Of a DNA stretch of 52,243 nt, positions 30,514 to 39,654 are shown in pieces; the stretch's first letter is position 1; the number at the start of each line of letters is the position of its first letter. Location: contig CAIYMN010000393.1 of NCBI GenBank assembly GCA_903927295.1, forward strand, positions 1 to 52,243. The letters are read 5' to 3'. Made by a program: the position numbers and the translations under genes. The notes beneath the pieces were generated by a model that ran no database searches, was not told the origin of the DNA, and saw nothing but the letters and a program-made list of their open reading frames with translations. The stretch comes from an uncultured beta proteobacterium (lineage in GTDB: Bacteria; Pseudomonadota; Gammaproteobacteria; Burkholderiales; Burkholderiaceae_C).

Positions 30514-30826
30514 GCGGGCAAGCGGCCTGCTCGCTCGCAAAACGCGACAGGCTGGCAAAAAACTCGCCTTGCCCTTTGCTGTCTCTCCACTTCTGACCGT
30601 CAAATTTGAAGTGATAGCCACCTGACTTCGCGGCCAACCAGACCTCGTGCAGCGGCTTTTGCAAATTGATCACAATCTGGCTGGTGTTTGAAAAGACCAG
30701 TGTCACCATGGCGCCGACGCGCTGATTGTCAATGTCGGCCAGGTTCTGGTCGTTGATCCGGTCACAGCTGGCCTCGACAGATCGCAGAAGATTTTCAGCC
30801 AGGTCCAGAAATTCAGAGTCGGTCAT
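30503..30826 (-). CDS. cyaY: Frataxin-like iron donor protein CyaY
   Basis: A 107-residue frataxin homologue that binds iron and tunes Fe-S cluster assembly with IscS/IscU. The acidic N-terminal helix ([20 protein letters not shown]) and the beta-sheet signature [20 protein letters not shown] followed by [17 protein letters not shown] are clear. The frame is open 10 codons upstream into lptM, but the ATG at 30826 fits the family length. Its start is only 12 bases from the divergent lptM start, and its end overlaps mrcA. Confidence 0.92.
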   Translation of the reverse strand: MTDSEFLDLAENLLRSVEASCDRINDQNLADIDNQRVGAMVTLVFSNTSQIVINLQKPLHEVWLAAKSGGYHFKFDGQKWRDSKGQGEFFASLSRFASEQAACPLSF

Positions 30827-30838
30827 TACAATTTCACC

Positions 30839-31027
30839 ATGTTGAGTTGCCGTCAAATTCTAGTCAGTACGCTTGTCCTTGGCCTCGGTGTGGCAACCCT
30901 GTCGGCCTGCGGCCAGCAAGGGGCTCTGTATCTGCCACGCGAGCCCGATGCCGCAAAGCGCTCGCCCGCGCCTGCCGACAGCCCCGCCAAGACGCCAGTC
31001 ACTGGCGCGAACCCTGCCCCGCCATGA
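30839..31027 (+). CDS. lptM: LptM-like small lipoprotein
   Basis: A 62-residue lipoprotein with the lipobox LSAC (C24) followed by GQQGALYLP, the signature of LptM (YifL). In E. coli it binds the LptD-LptE translocon and helps mature LptD disulphides. The rest is a Pro/Ala-rich tail. It is the usual neighbour of lysA and overlaps it by four bases (ATGA). A TACAAT box at 30827-30832 would place transcription at or near the ATG, so the mRNA may be almost leaderless; this is inference. Confidence 0.88.
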   Translation: MLSCRQILVSTLVLGLGVATLSACGQQGALYLPREPDAAKRSPAPADSPAKTPVTGANPAPP

Positions 31028-32298
31028 TGACCCAAGACCTGCCCGGCCAGCCCCATCTTGCCTACCGCGACCAAGACCTGTTCTCGGAGGACGTCAATCT
31101 GCATGAACTGGCCAGACAGCATGGGACACCTCTGTTCGTCTATTCCAAGGCCGCGATGCTCGCCGCACTCGACGCATATCAGCGCGGCTTTGCCGGGCGC
31201 AAAGTGCAGATCTGTTACGCCATGAAGGCCAATCCTGCGCTGGGCGTGATTCAAGTCTTTGTGCAGGCTGGTTGCGGTTTTGACATTGTCTCCGGTGGTG
31301 AAATGCAGCGTGTGCTGGCCGCAGGTGGCAGGGCGGACAAGATCATTTTTTCGGGCGTCGGCAAGACCAGGGCGGAAATGAAGCAAGCGCTCGACGTCGG
31401 TATTGCATGCTTCAATGTCGAGAGCGAAGAAGAGCTGGAAGTCCTGAGCGAGGTGGCCGTCCAGATGGGCCTGCGTGCACCGGTCAGCATTCGCGTCAAT
31501 CCCAATGTCGATCCCAAGACCCATCCCTACATCTCGACCGGCCTGAAGGACAGCAAGTTTGGTGTGGCCCACGAACGGGTCTTGCGAACCTACCAGCGCG
31601 CCGCCGCGCTGCCCGGCATCAGTGTGAAGGGTATCGACTGCCATATTGGTTCCCAGATCACTCAGGAAGCACCCTACCTCGATGCAGTCGAGCGCATGCT
31701 GGATCTGGTTCAGGCGATCGAAGCCGCCGGCATTCCCATTGCCCACATCGATTTTGGTGGTGGGCTGGGTATCAACTACAAGGGCGACACGCCGCCGCCT
31801 GCCGATCAACTTTGGCAGAAGCTGTTAGCAATCCTTGATGCGCGGGGTTTCGGCGAGCGCCAGCTGATGATAGAGCCGGGTCGCTCGCTGGTTGGCAATG
31901 CGGGCGTCTGCCTGACGGAAGTGCTTTACCTCAAACCCGGAGAGCAGAAGAACTTCTGCATCGTCGACGCAGCCATGAACGACTTGCCGCGTCCCGCCAT
32001 GTATCAGGCGTACCACCAGATCGTGCCACTGCAGACGCGAACCCAGGCCCCGGAGATCTGGGAGGTGGTCGGCCCGATCTGTGAAAGCGGCGACTGGATC
32101 GGGCATGACCGTGCCCTGGCAGTGAAGTCAGGCGATCTGCTCGCCGTTCTGTCTGCGGGTGCCTATTGCATGAGCATGGCCAGCAACTACAACTCGCGCG
32201 GTCGAGCGCCGGAGGTTCTGGTAGACGGCAGCCAGTCTCATCTGATCCGGCGACGCGAGGCCATCGAGGACCAGATACGCAACGAGTCTTTGCCATAA
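31024..32298 (+). CDS. lysA: Diaminopimelate decarboxylase
   Basis: A 424-residue PLP enzyme of the alanine racemase-like fold that decarboxylates meso-diaminopimelate to lysine. The PLP lysine is K68 in CYAMKANPALG. HIGSQI, FGGGLGINY, EPGRSLVGNAG and the substrate/PLP segment GPICESGDWIG follow. The frame is open far upstream, antisense and shifted against lptM, but the ATG at 31024 in the ATGA overlap with lptM gives the family's normal N-terminus. Intact. Confidence 0.96.
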   Translation: MMTQDLPGQPHLAYRDQDLFSEDVNLHELARQHGTPLFVYSKAAMLAALDAYQRGFAGRKVQICYAMKANPALGVIQVFVQAGCGFDIVSGGEMQRVLAAGGRADKIIFSGVGKTRAEMKQALDVGIACFNVESEEELEVLSEVAVQMGLRAPVSIRVNPNVDPKTHPYISTGLKDSKFGVAHERVLRTYQRAAALPGISVKGIDCHIGSQITQEAPYLDAVERMLDLVQAIEAAGIPIAHIDFGGGLGINYKGDTPPPADQLWQKLLAILDARGFGERQLMIEPGRSLVGNAGVCLTEVLYLKPGEQKNFCIVDAAMNDLPRPAMYQAYHQIVPLQTRTQAPEIWEVVGPICESGDWIGHDRALAVKSGDLLAVLSAGAYCMSMASNYNSRGRAPEVLVDGSQSHLIRRREAIEDQIRNESLP

Positions 32299-32317
32299 CC
32301 AACCGAGCACAATCCCA

Positions 32318-33292
32318 ATGATGAAACGGCGCACGCTGCTGCAAGTCGTGCCAGCTCTGGTCATTGCACCTGAACTGGCGCAGTCGCAAACCACCTACCC
32401 AGCCAAGCCGATTCGCTACATCGTGCCAGTGGCGGCTGGTGGGGGCAGCGACATGGTCGGGCGCACCGTGACCGAGCGCTGGGGCCAGCAGCTCAGGCAG
32501 AGCTTCATGGTCGACAACCAGGGGGGCGGCGGTGGCGTCATCGCCTGCCAGGCCACCGCGCGTGCGCCAGCCGATGGATACACACTGATGCAGGGCTACG
32601 TCGCCACGCACGGCACCAGCCCGGCCACGCGCAAACTTCCCTATGACCCGGTTAGAGACTTCAGCGCCGTGGGCATGATCGGTGCCACGCCCAACGTGCT
32701 GGTCGTCAACGCTGCCCTGCCGGTCAAGACGGTCAAGGAATTCCTCGAATACGTCAGAAAGAACCCGGGTCGCATCAGTTACGGCTCGGCCGGTCAAGGC
32801 TCACTCACACATCTGACCATGGAATTGTTCAAACAACAGATCCAGTCCTTCATGGTCCACATTCCCTATCGTGGCATCTCGCCCGCCTTCACCGACCTGA
32901 TAGGCGGGCAGACACAGGCCATGTTCCCCGGACTCGCGGCGGCCATTCCCCATATACGCAGCGGTCGGGTGCGCCCGCTGGCTGTGACGGGCCTGCAGCG
33001 CCATCCGCAGTTCAAGGATCTGCCAACCCTTGATGAGTCTGGCTTCAAGGGCTTTGATGCGCAGCAATGGTATGGCGTCGTCGGACCCGCCGGCATGCCT
33101 GCTCCCATCGTGCGCCTGCTCAATGAAACACTGGCACTGGTGCTGCGCTCACCGGAGCTGCGCGAAAAGCTGTCAGTCGAAGCCATTGAGACCCAAGTGA
33201 TGTCATCAGAGCAATTTGCCGCCTTTGTCAAGACCGATATCGAGCGCTGGACACAGCTGGCCAGGGACCGCAAGATCCAACTCGACAACTGA
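32318..33292 (+). CDS. Bug-family tripartite tricarboxylate transporter binding protein
   Basis: A 324-residue periplasmic solute receptor (TctC/Bug family), a family greatly expanded in Burkholderiales. A signal sequence (about 1-23) is followed by YPAKPIRYIVPVAAGGGSDMVGR, DNQGGGGGVIACQATARAPADGYTL in two conserved blocks, YGSAGQGSLTHLTMELF and VPYRG-like HIPYRGISPAFTDLIGG. No TctA/TctB membrane genes are nearby, as is common for solitary Bug genes. The next gene encodes a PrpD-family enzyme 41 bases downstream, so the ligand may be its substrate, a carboxylic acid; this is inference. Confidence 0.9.
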   Translation: MMKRRTLLQVVPALVIAPELAQSQTTYPAKPIRYIVPVAAGGGSDMVGRTVTERWGQQLRQSFMVDNQGGGGGVIACQATARAPADGYTLMQGYVATHGTSPATRKLPYDPVRDFSAVGMIGATPNVLVVNAALPVKTVKEFLEYVRKNPGRISYGSAGQGSLTHLTMELFKQQIQSFMVHIPYRGISPAFTDLIGGQTQAMFPGLAAAIPHIRSGRVRPLAVTGLQRHPQFKDLPTLDESGFKGFDAQQWYGVVGPAGMPAPIVRLLNETLALVLRSPELREKLSVEAIETQVMSSEQFAAFVKTDIERWTQLARDRKIQLDN

Positions 33293-33333
33293 CGCGTCGA
33301 GCGTGTCACCCCTAATTTTTCAAGAAGAAGCCG

Positions 33334-34716
33334 ATGGCCCGCAACACCCAGGTCAGTGCCGACCTCAACGCCCCCCCTGTTACCCAACTGCTGGCACGGT
33401 TTGTCGCGACGCATCCCGGCTACCTGGCCGGCGGCTGGACCGCCGCAGTAGACCACGAGGCGCATCGAACATTCACGAACTGGCTGGGCTGCGCCGTCGG
33501 CGCAGCACGACACGAGGCGGCCACGGCAGCGCTGGCTGCCGTGGCCCTTCTGCAGCCTGCCGCACAAGCGAGTGTGCTCGGGCGCCCGGAAAAAATTGAT
33601 ATGGCAAGCGCTGCACTGATCAATGGCATCAGTTCACATACTTTCGACTTTGACGACACCCATCTGAAAACCATCATCCATCCGGCCGGGCCAGTCGCCT
33701 CAGCGTTGCTGGCTCTGGCAGAACACACCGACGCCAGCGGGCGCGATCTGATCGACGCACTGGTGTTGGGCATTGATGTTTCCTGCCGTGTCGGTAACGC
33801 CATGTACCCCGATCACTATGATCGCGGCTGGCACATTACGGGTTCCACTGGCACCCTTGGCGCCGCCGCCGCGTGCGCGCGACTGCTCAAACTCGACGCG
33901 CAGCAGACCGCGATGGCCTTGGGCATCGCCGCCTCGCAGCCAGTTGGGATGCGCGAGCAATTTGGCACGATGACCAAACCTTTTCATCCTGGCGCAGCGG
34001 CGCGTGCCGGCCTGATGTCGGCTCTGCTGGCGAGCCAGGGTTTCACCGCCAGTTCCAGGGCTCTGGAGGCAGCGCGCGGCATGATGCAGACCGTTTCCAA
34101 CAAGAACGACTGGGACGAGATCACCCGGGAACTGGGCCAGCGTTTTGAGATCTCCTTCAACAGCTACAAACCCTTCGCCTGCGGTATTGTGATTCACCCC
34201 AGCATTGACGCTTGCGCCCAGTTACGAGCTCAGGGTGTAAAGCCAGAAGACGTCCAAAGCATCGAACTTCGGGTGCACTCTCTGGTGCTTGAACTCACTG
34301 GCAAGAAGGAGCCGCAGGACGGGCTGCAGGCCAAGTTCAGCGTCTATCATGGCTGCGCGGCTGGGCTGACTTTTGGTCGCGCTGGCGAGGACGAGTTTTC
34401 CGACGCCATCGTGAATCGCCCGGACATGCTGGCGTTGCGCCGCAAGGTCGTCGCCACCGTGGACGATTCGATTGGGGAGGCCAGCGCGGACCTGACGGCA
34501 GTTTTGCATGACGGCAGGCGCGTGCATGTGTCTGTCGAGCACGCCATTGGCTCATTGCAAAAGCCGATGACCGACGCCATGCTGGAAACCAAGTTTCATG
34601 GCCTGACCGATCCGGTGCTGGGTTTGGAGCAGAGCAACGCACTGATGCAGGCCTGCTGGAAGGTGGGCGAGGCAACCAATGTTCGGGGACTCACTGCGCT
34701 GACCTGCGCTGGTTAG
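33334..34716 (+). CDS. MmgE/PrpD family protein
   Basis: A 460-residue protein of the 2-methylcitrate dehydratase (PrpD) / iminodisuccinate epimerase family. Recognisable segments are FTNWLGCAVGAARHEAAT, ALINGISSHTFDFDDTHLKTIIHPAGP (active-site region), MTKPFHPGAAARAGLMSALLA, and FKPF-like NSYKPFACGIVIHPSIDAC. It is not in a prp operon (no prpB, prpC or acnD here), so 2-methylcitrate as substrate should not be assumed. It follows the Bug gene on the same strand. Its stop overlaps the msrQ stop from the other strand by three bases. Confidence 0.85.
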   Translation: MARNTQVSADLNAPPVTQLLARFVATHPGYLAGGWTAAVDHEAHRTFTNWLGCAVGAARHEAATAALAAVALLQPAAQASVLGRPEKIDMASAALINGISSHTFDFDDTHLKTIIHPAGPVASALLALAEHTDASGRDLIDALVLGIDVSCRVGNAMYPDHYDRGWHITGSTGTLGAAAACARLLKLDAQQTAMALGIAASQPVGMREQFGTMTKPFHPGAAARAGLMSALLASQGFTASSRALEAARGMMQTVSNKNDWDEITRELGQRFEISFNSYKPFACGIVIHPSIDACAQLRAQGVKPEDVQSIELRVHSLVLELTGKKEPQDGLQAKFSVYHGCAAGLTFGRAGEDEFSDAIVNRPDMLALRRKVVATVDDSIGEASADLTAVLHDGRRVHVSVEHAIGSLQKPMTDAMLETKFHGLTDPVLGLEQSNALMQACWKVGEATNVRGLTALTCAG

Positions 34717-35333
34717 ACTGGTCTCTTCTTCACTCGATACCACCAGCGCCACAGCAGCAGCGAACCCAGAATAGCTGCATAGACATACACTTCAGCGAAA
34801 TTATTCTTGCCCGCGCGCATCCAGAAGAAGTGCAGAATGGTCAAGCCTGCCACCAAATAGACCAGCCGATGCAGTCGCTGCCAGCGTTTGGCGCCCAACA
34901 GCTTGATGGCACGGTTGAAGGACGTCAGTGCCAGCGCTGTCAGCAACACAAAACCCGAAAATCCAATCAGTATGAAGGGACGTTTGGCAATATCCTTGGC
35001 AATGTCGTCGAGTTCAAAACCCATGTCAAACCAGCTGTAGCTCAGCAAGTGCAGCACGGCGTAGAAATAGACAAACAGGCCCAGCATGCGTCGAAAGCGC
35101 GCAAGCGCTGACTTGCCAGAGATGACGCGCGTGGGCGTCACCGCCAGCACAAGACAAAGAAAGCGCAAGGTCCAGTCGCCCAGGGCGCGCAGCAAGAACT
35201 CTGCCGGGTTGGCGCCGAGCTGGTTGGTCAGTATTGCAAGCAACAGCCAGAAGAACGGCAGCAGCGCCAGACCAAAAACTACTGTCTTGGCGAAGCGGTG
35301 CAACAACAGTGCATTGAAGGATCGCAACTTCAA
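34713..35333 (-). CDS. msrQ: MsrQ haem-binding membrane subunit
   Basis: A 206-residue integral membrane protein (YedZ family) with about six helices. It carries haem b and delivers electrons from the respiratory chain to MsrP for repair of oxidised methionine in periplasmic proteins. Histidines in [23 protein letters not shown] and [15 protein letters not shown] match the haem-ligand pattern. It overlaps msrP by four bases. Family and partner are clear from context. Confidence 0.93.
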   Translation of the reverse strand: MKLRSFNALLLHRFAKTVVFGLALLPFFWLLLAILTNQLGANPAEFLLRALGDWTLRFLCLVLAVTPTRVISGKSALARFRRMLGLFVYFYAVLHLLSYSWFDMGFELDDIAKDIAKRPFILIGFSGFVLLTALALTSFNRAIKLLGAKRWQRLHRLVYLVAGLTILHFFWMRAGKNNFAEVYVYAAILGSLLLWRWWYRVKKRPV

Positions 35334-36331
35334 TAGTTCTTCTTTAAGTCCATCCCTGCGTACAACTGCCCGACTTGTGCCTCATAGCCGTTGAACATCA
35401 GCGTCTTGCGCTTTCTGCTCAGCAGACCATCTTCACCGATTCGCCGTTCGCTGGCCTGGCTCCAACGCGGGTGATCGACATTGGGGTTGACGTTGGAATA
35501 GAACCCGTACTCGTTGGATGCAGCCTTGTTCCACGCGGTGCCTGGTTGCTTCTCTGTAAAGCGGATTTTCACCAGACTCTTCGCACTCTTGAAACCATAC
35601 TTCCAGGGCACCACGAGCCGCACCGGCGCCCCGTTCTGCTTGGGCAGCACTTCACCGTACATGCCAAACGTCAGCAGCGTCAGGGGATGCATCGCTTCGT
35701 CCATGCGCAGGCCTTCTGCGTAGGGCCAGTCCAGTACACGAGTGCCGACAAAAGGCATGGTCTTGGGATCTGCCAGCGTCACAAACTCGACAAATTTGGC
35801 ACTACCCAGCGGCTCCACGCGCTTGATCAGTTCGCTCAGCGAATAGCCAATCCAGGGAATTACCATGGACCACCCTTCAACGCAGCGCAGGCGGTAGATC
35901 CGCTCCTCCTGGACACTGAGCTTGAGCAGGTCTTCCAGGTGATAACGGGCGGGCTTCCTGATCAGCCCCTCCACCTCGATCGACCATGGGTTTGTCTGAA
36001 GGCTCTGGGCGCTGGACGCCGGATCCGCCTTGTCGGTACCGAACTCATAGAAATTGTTGTAGCTGCTGGCGTCCTTGTAATCGGTCAGTTTCTCCATCGT
36101 GACGGCGCCTGCCAGACCAGATTTGACGCCTGACAACGCGGCCAACTTGCCGGGCCGCACACCAGCAACTTGCGCCAGGGCATCACGCGACGACCACGAA
36201 GCCAGCGCCGCACCGGCCGCGCCAGCGGCCATCAGTTTGATCAGCTCACGCCGCCCTTCATAGACGCGTCTGGAGGTGATTTCACTGGGGATCGGGTGGT
36301 AAAAGCCATCGCGGCTCGAGTTATTGGGCAT
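35330..36331 (-). CDS. msrP: MsrP periplasmic methionine-sulfoxide reductase catalytic subunit
   Basis: A 333-residue molybdopterin enzyme (YedY family) exported by the Tat path. The N-terminus has [19 protein letters not shown] (residues 26-44) as the twin-arginine signal. The molybdenum-ligating cysteine is in [55 protein letters not shown] (split here as two conserved parts) and the C-terminal [20 protein letters not shown] block follow. It reduces methionine sulfoxide in envelope proteins, with MsrQ as electron donor encoded directly downstream. Confidence 0.95.
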   Translation of the reverse strand: MPNNSSRDGFYHPIPSEITSRRVYEGRRELIKLMAAGAAGAALASWSSRDALAQVAGVRPGKLAALSGVKSGLAGAVTMEKLTDYKDASSYNNFYEFGTDKADPASSAQSLQTNPWSIEVEGLIRKPARYHLEDLLKLSVQEERIYRLRCVEGWSMVIPWIGYSLSELIKRVEPLGSAKFVEFVTLADPKTMPFVGTRVLDWPYAEGLRMDEAMHPLTLLTFGMYGEVLPKQNGAPVRLVVPWKYGFKSAKSLVKIRFTEKQPGTAWNKAASNEYGFYSNVNPNVDHPRWSQASERRIGEDGLLSRKRKTLMFNGYEAQVGQLYAGMDLKKNY

Positions 36332-36458
36332 GCTGGAGTCCGCGCTGCAAAAGGAGTCAACGGACGGGGCCGATTCTTACCCGAACCGTTTACCCACTTT
36401 GCCATCAGGGACGAAGTAGTCGCCCTTGCGACAAAATGTTCAGGTCTCCGGTCGGCGC

Positions 36459-37115
36459 TTAGCGCAAACCAGCCACGTAGTCTGCGAGCGCCCTGATTTC
36501 GCGGTCGTTCAGTTTGGCTGCCACCTGGGTCATCTGCAGACTGTTGCCACGCACACCGTCACGAAACGCAGTCAATTGCGCCACCGCATATTCTGCGTGT
36601 TGACCGCTCAAGCGCGGGAACTGGGCCGGGATGCCAGCTCCATTCGGGCTATGGCAACCTGCGCAAGCGGGAACCTGACGATCCGCAATACCGCCACGGT
36701 AGATGCGCTCTCCGAGCATCACCAGTTCCTTGTCTTTGGCGACACTTGGGGTCGCCTTCTTCGAGCTGACCCAATAGGCAACGTTCTTCATGTCAGAGTC
36801 GGACAGCGTCGTAGCCATTCCGAGCATGATCGGATTGGCACGCTTGCCGGCTTTGAATTCCTGCAGTTGCTTGATCAAATACTGCGGATGCTGCTGCGCC
36901 AACTTGGGATTGACGGGAATAAGCGAGTTGCCGTCGGGCGCGTGACAGGCAGCGCAGACCGCCATGAAACTGGCCTCGCCCTTTGCCAGATCAGGCTTGT
37001 CCGCGCTGGACGGCGCAGCGGCGGGCACGGCTGCAGGCTTGGCCTCCTGCGAGAACGCGAAAAAAGCGGGAACCGCCAGGAAGGCAGCGATCAGGAGATG
37101 GGCGAACAACTTCAT
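36459..37115 (-). CDS. Dihaem cytochrome c4
   Basis: A 218-residue exported dihaem c-type cytochrome. A signal peptide (about 1-22) and an Ala/Pro linker precede two c domains, with haem sites CAACH (C54-H58) and CAGCH (C151-H155). The distal methionines are probably those in KRANPIMLGMA and GNSLQMTQVAAKL. Such c4 proteins carry electrons to cb-type oxidases in the periplasm. The gene is divergent from engB with a 75-base gap, the usual betaproteobacterial layout. The 127 bases between it and msrP show no feature I can name. Confidence 0.92.
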   Translation of the reverse strand: MKLFAHLLIAAFLAVPAFFAFSQEAKPAAVPAAAPSSADKPDLAKGEASFMAVCAACHAPDGNSLIPVNPKLAQQHPQYLIKQLQEFKAGKRANPIMLGMATTLSDSDMKNVAYWVSSKKATPSVAKDKELVMLGERIYRGGIADRQVPACAGCHSPNGAGIPAQFPRLSGQHAEYAVAQLTAFRDGVRGNSLQMTQVAAKLNDREIRALADYVAGLR

Positions 37116-37154
37116 AGGACAGGAGCGTATCAGGTGAGCGAAACTGGCTGATTC

Positions 37155-37160
37155 TACAAT
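37155..37160 (+). promoter_or_regulatory. Candidate -10 box for engB
   Basis: TACAAT (five of six consensus bases) lies 31 bases upstream of the engB ATG. The matching -35 region is poor (AGGTGA around 37132). Position and quality suggest a weak sigma-70 promoter; the spacing to the gene is reasonable. Confidence 0.35.
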
Positions 37161-37190
37161 GCGCCGAGGGGATACCCCCCTTCACGCACA

Positions 37191-37853
37191 ATGACCAACA
37201 ACTCAAACACATCGCCGGCCAGCCTGGCTTCAGGCTGGCTACACACGGCGAAATTTCTCACGACCGCGCCCGAATTGCACTTTCTGCCGGCGCTTGACGT
37301 TCCGGAGTTTGCTTTTGTTGGCCGCTCGAACGCGGGCAAATCCACCTGCATCAATACGCTGACACAACAAAAACAGCTGGCTTTTGCCTCCAGGAAGCCG
37401 GGCCGCACCCAGCACATCAATCTGTTCGCGCTGGGCAAGCAGGGCATAACCGATGCAGTGCTGACCGACCTGCCAGGCTATGGCTACGCCGCGGTGCCAA
37501 GGCAGGACAAGATCCGCTGGCAGCAGGTGATGGCGAACTATCTGGTCACAAGAGAAAACCTGAAGGGCATCGTCCTGATGTGCGACCCGCGCCACGGACT
37601 GACCGAACTCGATGAAATTCTGCTCGACATCATCCGCCCCAGAGTAGCGGACGGCCTGAAATTCCTGGTGATCCTGACCAAGGCCGACAAACTCACGCGC
37701 GTTGAGCAAAACAAGGCACTGTCGATCATGAAGCTGCAAGCTGGCGGCGGTGAAGTGCGACTGTTTTCGGCCACCAAGCGCCAGGGAATCGACGATGTCG
37801 GCCTGCTCCTGTGGCAATGGGCGCATCCCGCGCCAGCCCTGCCCGCAGCATGA
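37191..37853 (+). CDS. engB: Ribosome biogenesis GTPase EngB (YsxC/YihA)
   Basis: A 220-residue single-domain GTPase needed for large-subunit assembly. G1 is GRSNAGKST (residues 44-52), G3 is DLPGYGYA, G4 is TKADKL, and the G5-like FSATKRQG is near the end. KPGRTQHINLF gives the switch I threonine. Full length. Its stop overlaps the start of the next gene (ATGA). Confidence 0.95.
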   Translation: MTNNSNTSPASLASGWLHTAKFLTTAPELHFLPALDVPEFAFVGRSNAGKSTCINTLTQQKQLAFASRKPGRTQHINLFALGKQGITDAVLTDLPGYGYAAVPRQDKIRWQQVMANYLVTRENLKGIVLMCDPRHGLTELDEILLDIIRPRVADGLKFLVILTKADKLTRVEQNKALSIMKLQAGGGEVRLFSATKRQGIDDVGLLLWQWAHPAPALPAA

Positions 37854-38761
37854 TCGACAAGTTTTCGCTGAGCCTGCCACACGGCATCACCCTGAGTTGT
37901 CGCGCCAGTGGTGAAAAGGGCCAGCCGGTTCTGCTGTTCCTGCACGGATTTCCTGAAGCGGCTTTTATCTGGGACGTTCAGCTGGAATATTTCTCCCGGC
38001 CACAGAATGGTGGCTACCGCTGTGTGGCGCCAAACCTGCGCGGCTTTGAACACTCCAGCGCACCAATGGATGTGAGCGCCTACCGTCCCAAGCATCTGGT
38101 ACAGGACATTGTCGAGTTGATTGCGATCGAAACCGAAACCCAAGGTGGCCATCTTGCTGCCCTGGTAGCCCACGATTGGGGCGGTGCCGTCGCGTGGAAT
38201 CTGGCCAATCAACTGCCGCAGTTGGCGCAACGACTGGTGATCATCAACTCACCACACCCCGGTACCTTCCTGCGTGAACTGAAATCCAGCCCGGCGCAGC
38301 AAGCAGCCAGCGCCTACATGAATTTTCTGATTCGGCCAGACGCCGAGCAGTTGTTGGCGCGGGACGACTATCGGCGACTCTGGGAGTTTCTAACACACGG
38401 AAAAACAGGTTTCGAGACACCGGCTTGGCTCACCGACGATGTCATGGCCCAGTACCGGGAAGTCTGGAATTGTGGCCTGTGTGGGGGCTGCAATCTTTAC
38501 CGCGTCTCACCGCTGCGTCCGGCGCGACCCGAGGACCCCGCTGCCGCAGCGGTCGAACTGCCGCGCAACATGCTCACGATCAGCCTGCCAACCCTGGTGA
38601 TCTGGGCACTCGACGACATTGCGCTGCCACCCGCCCTGCTCGAAGGCCTGGCTGACTACATCGACGACCTGACCATTCGCACCGTAGCGGATGCATCCCA
38701 CTGGATCGTGCATGAGAAGCCGCAACAGGTGGCCGAGTTGATCGCTTCGTTCCTGGGCTGA
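37850..38761 (+). CDS. Alpha/beta hydrolase, epoxide-hydrolase-like
   Basis: A 303-residue alpha/beta-fold hydrolase. The oxyanion motif is HGFPE (residues 32-36), the nucleophile elbow AHDWGGAVAW carries D109, and the catalytic histidine is probably in DASHWIVHEKP. An aspartate nucleophile within HDWGG is typical of epoxide hydrolases and haloalkane dehalogenases; HGFPE favours the former. The true substrate is unknown. The start at 37850 is set by the ATGA overlap with engB. The longer open frame inside engB is unlikely to be used. Confidence 0.85.
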   Translation: MIDKFSLSLPHGITLSCRASGEKGQPVLLFLHGFPEAAFIWDVQLEYFSRPQNGGYRCVAPNLRGFEHSSAPMDVSAYRPKHLVQDIVELIAIETETQGGHLAALVAHDWGGAVAWNLANQLPQLAQRLVIINSPHPGTFLRELKSSPAQQAASAYMNFLIRPDAEQLLARDDYRRLWEFLTHGKTGFETPAWLTDDVMAQYREVWNCGLCGGCNLYRVSPLRPARPEDPAAAAVELPRNMLTISLPTLVIWALDDIALPPALLEGLADYIDDLTIRTVADASHWIVHEKPQQVAELIASFLG

Positions 38762-38775
38762 TTTACAAACTTTTT

Positions 38776-39654
38776 CTAGTACACGCCAGCCTCACCAGGC
38801 GGCCGATCCTTGAAGCGTCTGTGAACCCAGAAATACTGGTCAGGCATGGTGTCGATGAAGGCCTGCAGCCGCAGGTTCATGAGCGCAGTGTCGGCCACCG
38901 GATCAGCGCCGGGAAAGTCGGCCCAGGCCGGCAGGATCTGCACCTCGTAGCCGTGGCGTGTCATCCGTGTCAGCACTGGAACCACCTTGGCCCTGCCCAG
39001 TTTGGCAAATCGTGACAGCGACGGTACCGTCGCAGCAGACACACCATAAAACGGCACCCAGACCGACTCTTCCGGTCCAAAATTCATGTCAGGTAGCAGA
39101 TAGAGTGGGTCCCCGGCACGCAGCGCTGCCACGATGGACTTGACGCCTTCGACGCGACCAAACAGCCGGGACGCGCCAAAACGCTTGCGCCCGGACAGAA
39201 TCCAGGAATCAAGCACCTTGTTGGATTGATCGGTGTAGATGGTCGTGAAGTGTCGCGACACTTGCCCGGTCAGTGCGGTCCAACCGGCGTCCATTCCAAC
39301 AAAGTGCGGCGCGAAGATGACGGTTGGTTGATCGCCCTGCAATTCATGAATGGCACCCGACAAAATCAGACGCTGCCTGACCAGCTTCGCCGATCCGTGC
39401 CAGAGCCAGCCCCGATCCAGCCAGGCTTGGGCAAAATGAACAAAGGTCCAAAACGTCACGACTCGAGTCCGCTGTGCTGACCAGTCCGGAAAGCACAGGC
39501 GCAGGTTCGTATGGGCCACCCTGCGTCTGGCTTTTACAAGCACATAGAGCAGCGCGCCCAGCAAACACCCAAGAGCCCGTATCCAGCTGAGCGGCAGTAT
39601 CGCCAGGAAGTGCATCACGCCGATGCCAAACCGACTCCACACACTGCTCAGCAT
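38776..39654 (-). CDS. Lipid A acyltransferase, LpxL/HtrB family (HX4D type)
   Basis: A 292-residue inner-membrane-associated acyltransferase of the lipid A secondary acylation family. An N-terminal hydrophobic helix (about 12-40) is followed by the catalytic pair H117 and D122 in APHFVGMD, then SRLFGRVEGVKSIVAALRAG, LLPDMNFGPEESVWVPFYG and the C-terminal PDQYFWVHRRFKDRP. The start ATG overlaps the stop of the upstream paralogue by one base (TGATG); the frame's longer N-terminus lies inside that gene and is rejected. Which acyl chain it adds cannot be told. Confidence 0.9.
   Translation of the reverse strand: MLSSVWSRFGIGVMHFLAILPLSWIRALGCLLGALLYVLVKARRRVAHTNLRLCFPDWSAQRTRVVTFWTFVHFAQAWLDRGWLWHGSAKLVRQRLILSGAIHELQGDQPTVIFAPHFVGMDAGWTALTGQVSRHFTTIYTDQSNKVLDSWILSGRKRFGASRLFGRVEGVKSIVAALRAGDPLYLLPDMNFGPEESVWVPFYGVSAATVPSLSRFAKLGRAKVVPVLTRMTRHGYEVQILPAWADFPGADPVADTALMNLRLQAFIDTMPDQYFWVHRRFKDRPPGEAGVY

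Noticed and set aside
33334-34716. 2-Methylcitrate dehydratase of a propionate pathway
   Set aside because: Family match only; no prpB, prpC, prpR or acnD accompany it, so the specific name is not supported.
38762-38775. Bidirectional terminator between the hydrolase and acyltransferase genes
   Set aside because: The 14-base gap is AT-rich with a short T-run but contains no stem.
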